From Boseongicola sp. SB0675_bin_26 (GTDB lineage Bacteria > Pseudomonadota > Alphaproteobacteria > Rhodobacterales > Rhodobacteraceae): DNA of 5,903 nt. Position 1 is the first letter of the stretch. Every line of letters starts with the position of its first letter. Location: assembly GCA_009843725.1 (NCBI GenBank), contig VYCX01000024.1, forward strand, positions 1 to 5,903, written 5' to 3'. Below, piece by piece: positions 1-5,021 of the stretch. A program made the translations under genes and the position numbers. The notes below the pieces were generated by a model, which ran no database searches, was not told the DNA's origin, and saw only the letters and a list, made by a program, of their open reading frames with translations.

Positions 1-3
1 TCA

Positions 4-71
4 CGCGAACGTGGCGAACAAGCAAGGTGGCGAACATCGTTCGCGTCTGTTCTCGCGAACATGGCGAACAA
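4..71. repeat. Cluster of GGCGAACA direct repeats and GAAC/GTTC inverted repeats
   Basis: An 18-base unit at 4-21 (CGCGAACGTGGCGAACAA) recurs at 54-71 with one mismatch, and its core GTGGCGAACA occurs again at 27-36. Overlaid on these are perfect inverted repeats: GCGAAC-ATC-GTTCGC at 30-44, GTTCGCG-N8-CGCGAAC at 39-60, and TGTTC-TCGC-GAACA at 48-61. Such density in under 70 bases suggests a binding site for a dimeric or multimeric DNA-binding protein, or an operator/iteron-like array. The half-sites resemble LexA elements, but the spacings (GAAC-N5-GAAC, GAAC-N3-GTTC, GTTC-N4-GAAC) do not match the alphaproteobacterial GTTC-N7-GTTC or Gram-positive GAAC-N4-GTTC boxes. It may belong to a gene beyond the left edge. 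The repeats are seen directly; the function is inferred. Confidence 0.6.
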
Positions 72-207
72 CGGGCGCTTTTCACGGTCCCTTTACCTGG
101 CGTTGAACGGCGGTTAAAACGTCCTTGGCGCCGGAGCCATCCGCCATCACCTCATGCCTTCGGGCGAGCGCGGGAGCGGCGACCCGCACGGCGCCGTCAC
201 ACCAGTT

Positions 208-423
208 TCAATGCCAGTCCAGTTCAATTGTCAGCTTGATCGTCACTTCAAGGCGGCCTCCGTCCTTGACCCATGAACCTCCAACGCCTGGACGGATCCG
301 GGCGTCGCCGATCGATACCTCCAGATCCGGCGAGCTCACCATGTGCCTGCCGAACCAGTCCTCCTGCAATTCGAACGTGTAGTCTCCCACCTTCAGTTCC
401 TTGACGTCCCCAGGCTGGTCCAT
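208..423 (-). CDS. Small hypothetical protein (71 aa), second gene of a two-gene unit
   Basis: I do not recognise this protein. It is 71 residues, acidic, and rich in predicted beta strand (GDYTFELQ, LEVSIGDARI, LEVTIKLTIELDWH), with no Cys, signal peptide or membrane segment, so it is probably a small soluble cytoplasmic protein. An in-frame ATG lies two codons upstream (429), but it directly abuts the Shine-Dalgarno. The ATG at 423 sits an ideal 7 bases after AAGGAGG (431-437 on this strand), so I chose 423. About 52 of 71 codons end in G or C, consistent with real coding. The ribosome site overlaps the stop codon of the upstream gene (TGAAGGAGG), implying co-translation with it. A 10-base palindrome, ACGGCGCCGT, lies 11 bases past the stop (188-197). 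Existence is well supported; function is unknown. Confidence 0.7.
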   Translation of the reverse strand: MDQPGDVKELKVGDYTFELQEDWFGRHMVSSPDLEVSIGDARIRPGVGGSWVKDGGRLEVTIKLTIELDWH

Positions 424-430
424 GACCATC

Positions 431-437
431 CCTCCTT
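431..437 (-). promoter_or_regulatory. Strong Shine-Dalgarno AAGGAGG overlapping an upstream stop codon
   Basis: On the minus strand the sequence reads TGAAGGAGGGATGGTCATG. The upstream gene's TGA shares its final A with AAGGAGG, and the downstream ATG follows after 7 bases. This decides the start at 423 rather than 429 and is a typical layout for translational coupling. Confidence 0.7.
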
Positions 438-649
438 CACTCCGCCTGCGACCACCGAAACCCGAGCGCCCGCCTGATCGCCTTCACGCCTTTCGAGATC
501 CGCGCCGCGAACTCCAAAAACGCGCGCCAGTCCGACCGGATGGTCGCCCGGCCTGCCGGCCGCGCCTGCGGCACCCGATCGGCGGCGGGCGGGTCGATGG
601 CCATGCCCGACCATCCGTGATCGGATGCCAGGCTGGGCCGTGCGTGCAT
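437..649 (-). CDS. Small hypothetical basic protein (70 aa), first gene of a two-gene unit
   Basis: I do not recognise this protein. From the ATG at 649 it is 70 residues. The first 38 or so are Pro/Ala/Arg-rich and probably flexible. Residues 39-64 (SDWRAFLEFAARISKGVKAI and on) look like one or two basic amphipathic helices, which could bind nucleic acid, membrane or a partner. About 61 of 70 codons end in G or C, strong coding periodicity on this strand. Its TGA overlaps the Shine-Dalgarno of the next gene, which also supports it. The reading frame extends to 838 antisense to malonyl-CoA decarboxylase, but that part is Arg/Ser-rich shadow. An alternative ATG at 604 gives 55 residues, has even higher G/C-ending codons throughout, and leaves more room before the divergent start at 663. 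Neither start has a strong ribosome site. Confidence 0.5.
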   Translation of the reverse strand: MHARPSLASDHGWSGMAIDPPAADRVPQARPAGRATIRSDWRAFLEFAARISKGVKAIRRALGFRWSQAE

Positions 650-662
650 CGGGACACTCGGG

Positions 663-1910
663 ATGCTGGCCACGAACGCGCTGGGGGATCTTCTCACGAC
701 GTTGCTCGACCGGCGGCCGTTCGGAAGAAAGATAGAGGACGGGCGAAAGATCAAGGAAGTCTGCCTCGGTCTCCTGACCGAGACCGACGAGACTTCGGCT
801 CGGCAGTTGGCAGCCACCATCCTGAACCGATACCGCATGCTGGACCGCGACCGGAAGATCGCGTTCTTCGAATTCCTGAACGACGAGCTGGATCTTGACG
901 CCGCGAGAATTGCGGAATTGGCAGGGGCCTACGGCTCGGATCCTTCGCCTGAGAACTTCCGGGCCCTCTCCAATGCCTCGGAACCGCAAAGGCAGGTCCT
1001 GTTTCGCCAAATGAACGAAGCGCCCGGGGCCACGGCGGAAATCGTCCGGATGCGAAGGGACCTGCTGGCCCTGCTGGAAGAGCGGCCGGAACTTGGCAGG
1101 ACCGATCACGACATCGTTCACTTGCTGCGCAGCTGGTTCAATCGGGGCTTTCTGGTCGTGAGGCAGATCAACTGGGAAAGCCCGGCCTCGATTCTGGAGA
1201 AGATCATCGCGTATGAGGCTGTGCACGAAATCGGCACCTGGACCGACCTGCGCCGCCGCCTGCAGCCGACGGATCGGCGCTGCTTTGCGTTCTTCCATCC
1301 CTCGATGCCGGATGAGCCGCTGATTTTCGTGGAGGTGGCGCTGACCAATGGCGTTCCGAACTCCATTCGATCGGTGCTGTCCGGAGAGCGTGAGGCCATG
1401 GACGCGGAAGACGCGGACACTGCCGTGTTCTACTCCATTTCCAACTGTCAAAAGGGGCTGGCGGGCGTATCTTTCGGCAATTCGCTGATCAAGCAGGTCG
1501 CGCGTGACCTGTCTCACGACCTGCCCAACATAAGGTCGTTCGTGACCCTGTCGCCGATCCCCGGGCTGATGCAGTGGCTGCGGAGCGAAGGGATCCTTGA
1601 AGGTGGCGGCGACCCTCAGGGTATCGAGAGGCTCGCTGCGAAGTACCTTTTGGACGCCAAGGCGCCGGACGGCCTGCCCTTGGACGCCGTTGCTCGTTTT
1701 CACCTCGGAAACGGCGCACTCGTGCACGCAATTCACTCCGACGCCGATCTTTCGGACACGGGCATCGCGCAATCGTCGGGCGTGATGGTGAACTACCTGT
1801 ACGACCTGCCGAGGATCGCTCAGAACACGATTCAATTCTCCAAGCGGAAAAAAGTCGCTGCAACGTCTTCGGTCAGGAGCCTGGCCAGACGCGCCGTGGT
1901 GGCCTCTTGA
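663..1910 (+). CDS. Malonyl-CoA decarboxylase
   Basis: Converts malonyl-CoA to acetyl-CoA and CO2 in the cytoplasm, used in malonate breakdown or to lower malonyl-CoA. The 415 residues match the MLYCD/MatA family along their length: an N-terminal helical domain (about 1-150), then the GNAT-like catalytic domain with SWFNRGFL (157-164), ILEKIIAYEAVHEI (177-190), CFAFFHPSMPDEPLIFVEVAL region (207-227), FYSISNCQKGL (256-266), TLSPIPGL (295-302) and FHLGNGA (346-352). By alignment from memory with human MLYCD (Ser329/His423), Ser297 and His347 are the catalytic pair. The C-terminal tail is basic and lacks the peroxisomal SKL of animal enzymes, as expected in bacteria. ATG 663 is the first start after an in-frame stop at 618-620, with GGGA 8 bases before it. 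No malonyl-CoA synthetase (matB) or malonate carrier (matC) is nearby, so I give no mat symbol. Slightly shorter than many bacterial members, but no domain is missing. Confidence 0.93.
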   Translation: MLATNALGDLLTTLLDRRPFGRKIEDGRKIKEVCLGLLTETDETSARQLAATILNRYRMLDRDRKIAFFEFLNDELDLDAARIAELAGAYGSDPSPENFRALSNASEPQRQVLFRQMNEAPGATAEIVRMRRDLLALLEERPELGRTDHDIVHLLRSWFNRGFLVVRQINWESPASILEKIIAYEAVHEIGTWTDLRRRLQPTDRRCFAFFHPSMPDEPLIFVEVALTNGVPNSIRSVLSGEREAMDAEDADTAVFYSISNCQKGLAGVSFGNSLIKQVARDLSHDLPNIRSFVTLSPIPGLMQWLRSEGILEGGGDPQGIERLAAKYLLDAKAPDGLPLDAVARFHLGNGALVHAIHSDADLSDTGIAQSSGVMVNYLYDLPRIAQNTIQFSKRKKVAATSSVRSLARRAVVAS

Positions 1911-1915
1911 GGCCA
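1900..1915 (+). terminator. Short hairpin over the malonyl-CoA decarboxylase stop codon
   Basis: TGGCCTC (1900-1906) and GAGGCCA (1909-1915) form a perfect inverted repeat spanning the TGA at 1908-1910, foldable as a 6-bp stem with a four-base loop. No T-run follows, so it is not a classical intrinsic terminator. It may act as an mRNA 3' structure, or be chance in GC-rich DNA. Confidence 0.25.
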
Positions 1916-2065
1916 TGCGCCGCTCCTGGCCGGCGCGCCATCCGAGCAGGGTGATTGGCGGACCCTTGAACCGCGTCGATGCCGCGAAGCGCCAGATTCT
2001 GGAATTCGTCCAATGGCGGCGTTCCTGCGTGGCGTCGGATCGCCGACTGCCGGTTCGCGCTTGAG

Positions 2066-2389
2066 ATGACGGCGCCATGCCGCGGGAGTGCACGTCTCCG
2101 CCAAATCGTCGTTTCTTTCATCGTTCTCGGGACCGTGCTTGTCCATGGTCGCACGCGTGTGGCAGGCGCCGGCGTCCCGGGAATCGCGCCGCCGCACGGC
2201 GTGGCAGACATGACAGGTCCCAGCGCCGCGGTGTCCGGACTCGCGGCTTCGGGCCCGTTCGCCCACCGGATCCAGTTTCCAGGCACCATCTGCGGCCTGA
2301 CTGTGCAACTCCTTGGTTGCGTCGCGGGCAGCCGATGCGTTTTCCTCATGCCGGTCGAAGGTCGGAACCCTTGTGCCGTGCAAACGTGA
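2066..2389 (+). CDS. Doubtful ORF: possible small exported Cys-containing protein (107 aa)
   Basis: The 690 bases between 1911 and 2600 contain no recognisable gene; this is the best plus-strand candidate. From the ATG at 2066 the N-terminus is signal-peptide-like: a basic stretch (RGSARLRQ), a hydrophobic core (IVVSFIVLGTVLV), then HGRTRVAGA, a possible cleavage region. The C-terminal third has four Cys (TIC, LLGC, SRC, NPC). Composition is less Arg/Pro-rich than the overlapping frames. By hand count, G/C at codon positions 1/2/3 is roughly 70/60/70 percent, which is weak periodicity and equally compatible with the opposite strand. There is no good ribosome site. The frame extends up to an ATG at 1979. 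It may be noncoding or a decayed gene. Confidence 0.2.
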   Translation: MTAPCRGSARLRQIVVSFIVLGTVLVHGRTRVAGAGVPGIAPPHGVADMTGPSAAVSGLAASGPFAHRIQFPGTICGLTVQLLGCVAGSRCVFLMPVEGRNPCAVQT

Positions 2390-2555
2390 TGCCGTCAGCG
2401 GACAGCCGCGCGCCACGCTGGAAACGCCTCACTGCCTGGCCCTAGGCCGGGGAGCATCGGCACGAAATCGGCGCGGCAACTCGCGGGAAATGGACGGGCC
2501 TTGACGTGTCAGCGAGGCTTTGGACATCGCGAAACGGCAGAAGCTCCAGGCGTGA

Positions 2556-2595
2556 GCAGCGTCTTGAACAGGCACATGTTCAGACAAGACGCAGC
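2556..2595 (-). terminator. Strong stem-loop just downstream of the dienoyl-CoA reductase-like gene
   Basis: GCGTCTTG (2559-2566) pairs perfectly with CAAGACGC (2585-2592). The arms extend by a further GC/GC pair beyond an A-A mismatch (2556-2595), and an inner AACA-N6-TGTT pairing lies inside. It begins 5 bases past the minus-strand stop at 2601, the expected place for a transcript end. No T-tract follows on the minus strand, so it may be a Rho-assisted terminator or a 3'-end-stabilising structure. Confidence 0.5.
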
Positions 2596-2600
2596 ATGGG

Positions 2601-3392
2601 TCACGCGAACGCGCCGAAGTCCAAGGGAGCGCTGGCCAGCACCCATCCTCCATCGGCGGCCATGATCGAGCCATTGACGTAGCCAGCCGCTTCGGACCCG
2701 AGAAACAGGCAGGCCTGCGCCACGTCCTCGGGTACGCCGCATCGCCGCATCGGTACGCTTTCGGTGACAATTGCACGTGCCTCGGGCGAGGGTGCAAGCC
2801 GGGCCATGCCTTCGGTTCCGGCGATCGGGCCCGGGATGACCCCATTTACGCGCAATCCTTCCGGTCCCCACTCGATGGCCAGGCACCGCGTAACCATGTC
2901 GACGCCGGCCTTGGCTGCACAGACATGAACCTGATGCGACATTGCCACCACCGACTGTGGGGCCGAGATGTTGATGATGCTGCCTCCGGGCCTCTTCATG
3001 TGCCGATACGCGGCTTTCATCACGTGATAGGTGCCAAGCAGATCGATATCGATCACCGACTTGAACCCGTTGACGCTCATGTCCTTGGCAAGCGCTGGAA
3101 AGTTCCCCGCAGCCCCGGAAACCAGTACCGAAATGGCGCCAGCCGTCTCGGCGAACGCGGCAATCGCCGCCTCGGCCGCCGACGCATCACGCACGTCGAA
3201 ACTGTAACCGTGCGCTTTGGCACCCAGATCGGAAATCCGGGCGACGGCGGCGTCCACCTTTTCCCGTTTGCGGCTTGCAACGCCCAACCGGGCGCCGGCA
3301 CGCGCGAAAGCTTCCGCAATCCCGAGATTGATCCCGCTGGTTCCGCCAGCCACGAACACGTTGCAGCCGCTGTAGTCAAATTCCGCTTTCAT
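2601..3392 (-). CDS. SDR oxidoreductase, 2,4-dienoyl-CoA reductase (DECR2) type
   Basis: Short-chain dehydrogenase of 263 residues, the normal SDR length. The Rossmann nucleotide site is AGGTSGIN (15-22), with Asp66 (FDVRD) contacting the adenine and SGAAGN at 92-97. Other landmarks are NGFKSVIDIDLLGTYHV (108-124), Ser143 (INISA), Lys161 (QVHVCAAKAG) and PGPIAGTEGMARL (187-199). The AAGNF, NGF..VIDID.LGT, QVH..AAKAGVD..TR.LA.EWGP and PGPI.GTEG.RL signatures are those of peroxisomal-type 2,4-dienoyl-CoA reductases. That family lacks the usual YxxxK tyrosine, as here (Val157 occupies that place). Expected reaction: NADPH-dependent reduction of 2,4-dienoyl-CoA in oxidation of unsaturated fatty acids. 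Another acyl-CoA or unrelated substrate is possible. In the nucleotide loop the usual second Gly (GxG) is Asn22. I chose ATG 3392 over 3440 because the family begins near FxxSG and AAGGGAAAAGAG precedes it. A stem-loop follows the stop. Confidence 0.85.
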   Translation of the reverse strand: MKAEFDYSGCNVFVAGGTSGINLGIAEAFARAGARLGVASRKREKVDAAVARISDLGAKAHGYSFDVRDASAAEAAIAAFAETAGAISVLVSGAAGNFPALAKDMSVNGFKSVIDIDLLGTYHVMKAAYRHMKRPGGSIINISAPQSVVAMSHQVHVCAAKAGVDMVTRCLAIEWGPEGLRVNGVIPGPIAGTEGMARLAPSPEARAIVTESVPMRRCGVPEDVAQACLFLGSEAAGYVNGSIMAADGGWVLASAPLDFGAFA

Positions 3393-3743
3393 CGTCTCTT
3401 TTCCCTTTGCTTGCCCGTTCGGGGGCCGCAACTTGTGCAATGGCGCTCCTCTTGATGTCTTTCCGATTGGCCAGTCAGGCTACACCGTCAGATATAGCGG
3501 CTTCCGCTGTCTGGCGTGCCAGGTTGTGCGTTGTCGCCAAGTTGAAGCGAGGTTGCATGTTGTCAACACGGAAATTCGCCATGCGTTGAGGCTCGCCGCC
3601 CGACCAATGCCGAAAGTTGTCAGATGCGTCAGTTGTAGAGGGTCGGTACGAGGGGTCCGACCTCTTGTCCCGCCCACGATGGAAGGGCTTGAGTTCGTCA
3701 CGGAGCCCGCGGCACGCGCTCAGCCAATGCCGGTGTCATGGCT
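3393..3743. other. Intergenic region upstream of the SDR gene, no supported gene
   Basis: Open frames here show no third-position G/C bias (about 60 percent in the longest plus frame, 3433-3747), so I call it noncoding. It holds two foldable elements: an imperfect hairpin at 3489-3513 (AGCGG-CTT-CCGCT with an outer CAGA/TCTG) and the stem-loop at 3637-3665. A TTGACA hexamer reads on the minus strand at 3561-3566, but no convincing -10 box lies 16-18 bases after it. The SDR promoter probably lies here. Confidence 0.5.
3637..3665 (-). terminator. Stem-loop downstream of the VOC-family gene
   Basis: AGAGGGTCGG (3637-3646) pairs with CCGACCTCT (3657-3665) as a 9-bp stem with one bulged G and a 10-base loop. 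It lies about 80 bases past the minus-strand stop at 3744, between that gene and the SDR gene, so it could separate the two transcripts. No T-tract follows on either strand, so termination is tentative. Confidence 0.3.
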
Positions 3744-4208
3744 CTAGTTTCCTTCGAAGGCGGCCTTGATCGCGGCAATGTCGATCTTGCTCATGCCCAG
3801 CATTGCCTGCTGCGCACGTGCTGCGGCCTCGCGGTCATCCGCACCCAGCATTTCCGGCAGGGCCTGAGGATAGACTTGCCATGACACGCCCCAGCGATCG
3901 ACCAGCCAGCCGCATCGGCTTGCCTCACCGCCATCGGCGACAAGGGCGTTCCAAATTCGATCGGTCTCGTCTTGATCCGGCGTGATGACCGCAATCGAGC
4001 AAGCCGGATTCAACTGGTAGTGCGGGCCGCCGCTGATGATTTGGTAGGGAACGCCTCCAAGCGTGAACGAGACCAGCAGCGGCTCACCATCCCCGGTGTC
4101 GGGCGTATGGAGTTCGCTTCCCGGAATCAGGTTCACGTAGAACTTTGCAGCTTCCAGTCCCTTGCCGTCGAACCAAAGGCAGGTGTGAATCGAGTTGTTC
4201 TCAGTCAA
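3744..4208 (-). CDS. VOC family protein, PhnB-like / 3-demethylubiquinone-9 3-methyltransferase domain
   Basis: A 154-residue single-domain protein of the vicinal oxygen chelate fold. Landmarks are IHTCLWFDG (7-15), AAKFYVNLIPGS (20-31), a GGPHYQLNPACS strand-loop (60-71), DRIWNALVADGG (83-94), CGWLVDRWGVSWQVYP (99-114) and a C-terminal helix MSKIDIAAIKAAFEG. This is the complete pattern of the Pfam family often named '3-demethylubiquinone-9 3-methyltransferase'. Despite that name, members are not proven methyltransferases, and the true reaction is unknown. I prefer a TTG start at 4208: GGGACGAG ends about 5 bases before it, and the next residues (TENNSIHTCLWF) align with family N-termini. 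An in-frame ATG at 4241 would add 11 residues (MHFARCKGRET) across that ribosome site. It is on the same strand as the SDR gene but 351 bases from it, with a stem-loop between, so an operon is doubtful. Confidence 0.87.
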   Translation of the reverse strand: MTENNSIHTCLWFDGKGLEAAKFYVNLIPGSELHTPDTGDGEPLLVSFTLGGVPYQIISGGPHYQLNPACSIAVITPDQDETDRIWNALVADGGEASRCGWLVDRWGVSWQVYPQALPEMLGADDREAAARAQQAMLGMSKIDIAAIKAAFEGN

Positions 4209-4249
4209 TGTTTCTCGTCCCTTGCATCTTGCGAAGTGCACCTCGTCGC

Positions 4250-4495
4250 ATGGTCGAAATCGACAGGGCCTTTGGTGCGGTGCCGTCCAAAATGTACGCC
4301 CTGCGACGGCCCACGGTTGGCCGAATTTCGCTTCTGGTCTCCTCTGCTTACCACGTCTTGCCGGAAGGGTTGAGCCTTGAGAACCCGCCCGCCGATGCCG
4401 CGTTCAAGCCGGAGCCAAGGGACATGAACAAGCAGTTCGCGCTTCGGCCATGTGACACCAAGTTGGCCGTGGCCTTCCGCATCAGGCAATTGTAG
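4250..4495 (+). CDS. Possible small hypothetical protein (81 aa) upstream of the aminotransferase
   Basis: Not recognised. The frame ends with TAG at 4493-4495, 10 bases before the aminotransferase ATG. Hand counts give G/C at codon positions 1/2/3 of about 59/46/77 percent, a coding-like pattern on the plus strand; the antisense frame in register does not show it. The protein is soluble-looking, with a mixed composition and no signal peptide, membrane helix or motif I can name. The start is uncertain: ATG 4250 gives 81 residues, ATG 4208 would overlap the divergent gene's start, and ATG 4289 would shorten it. None has a clear ribosome site. It could equally be the tail of a decayed gene or an N-terminal remnant. 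Confidence 0.35.
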   Translation: MVEIDRAFGAVPSKMYALRRPTVGRISLLVSSAYHVLPEGLSLENPPADAAFKPEPRDMNKQFALRPCDTKLAVAFRIRQL

Positions 4496-4505
4496 GCTTC
4501 GCGCC

Positions 4506-5021
4506 ATGCCGACACTGCCGGATTTTCGCTTGGAGACCCATTTCTCGAAATGGGAGTTCAAGGCAACGCACCACATGACCGCGTCAGATGCGGAGAGCAT
4601 CTCGATGCGGGACTTGCTGGCCATGGCATCGCCGGAGGAGCAGGCAGCGTTCGAGACACTCCGGCTCGGCTATACTGAGACCTTCGGCGCCCCCGATCTT
4701 CGTGAGGCGGTCGCGGGCATGTATCTCCGGCAATCGCCTGCCGACATCCTTTGCTTTGCCGGGGCGAGCGAAGGGATTTTCGCCGCCAACAACGTGATTC
4801 TCGATGCTGACAGCCACGCAATTGTGGTGACGCCGAACTACCAAAGCCACGAAACCCTGCCCCTCGCGATCTGCGAGGCCACCGGCGTCCCGCTCGACCC
4901 GGACGACAGCTGGTCGCTCGACATTGACCGCATCGGGGACGCGATTCGCCCGAACACGAGGCTGGTCACGATCAACTTCCCGCACAACCCGACCGGAACC
5001 ATCCTCACGATTGACCGCTAA
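4506..5021 (+). CDS. Aminotransferase N-terminal part, ending at the premature TAA
   Basis: The first open segment encodes 171 residues: the N-terminal arm and the front half of the large PLP-binding domain, with the phosphate-loop GASEG, Tyr112 and the NPTG Asn161. It lacks the Schiff-base lysine and the C-terminal small domain, so alone it cannot be an active aminotransferase. The last codons, ATT GAC CGC, are followed by TAA where relatives carry a helix residue before the ALVxLC segment. CAA, GAA or AAA would each be one base change away. The ribosome site is weak (TAGG about 10 bases before the ATG). Confidence 0.6.
   Translation: MPTLPDFRLETHFSKWEFKATHHMTASDAESISMRDLLAMASPEEQAAFETLRLGYTETFGAPDLREAVAGMYLRQSPADILCFAGASEGIFAANNVILDADSHAIVVTPNYQSHETLPLAICEATGVPLDPDDSWSLDIDRIGDAIRPNTRLVTINFPHNPTGTILTIDR

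Noticed and set aside
4..71. Canonical LexA/SOS box
   Set aside because: Half-sites resemble GAAC/GTTC, but none of the spacings (N3, N4 in the other orientation, N5) equals a known LexA box.
27..239. 70-codon plus-strand ORF at the left edge
   Set aside because: It runs through the repeat cluster and antisense to the better supported small gene, and is Arg/Pro-rich with no ribosome site.
393..2093. Very long (566-codon) minus-strand open frame across the malonyl-CoA decarboxylase gene
   Set aside because: It is antisense to a clearly recognised gene, Arg/Gln/Val-rich and without recognisable domains; typical GC-rich shadow.
2201..2215. CHVCH (CxxCH) heme-type motif on the minus strand
   Set aside because: The surrounding frame is highly charged, overlaps the decarboxylase 3' end in antisense, and has no other cytochrome c features; not called as a gene, only mentioned in the finding on this region.
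3561..3566. TTGACA -35 element on the minus strand upstream of the SDR gene
   Set aside because: No reasonable -10 hexamer lies 16-18 bases downstream, so I do not call a promoter.
5019..5021. Stop recoded as selenocysteine or pyrrolysine
   Set aside because: The codon is TAA, not TGA or TAG, and no recoding element or insertion machinery is visible.
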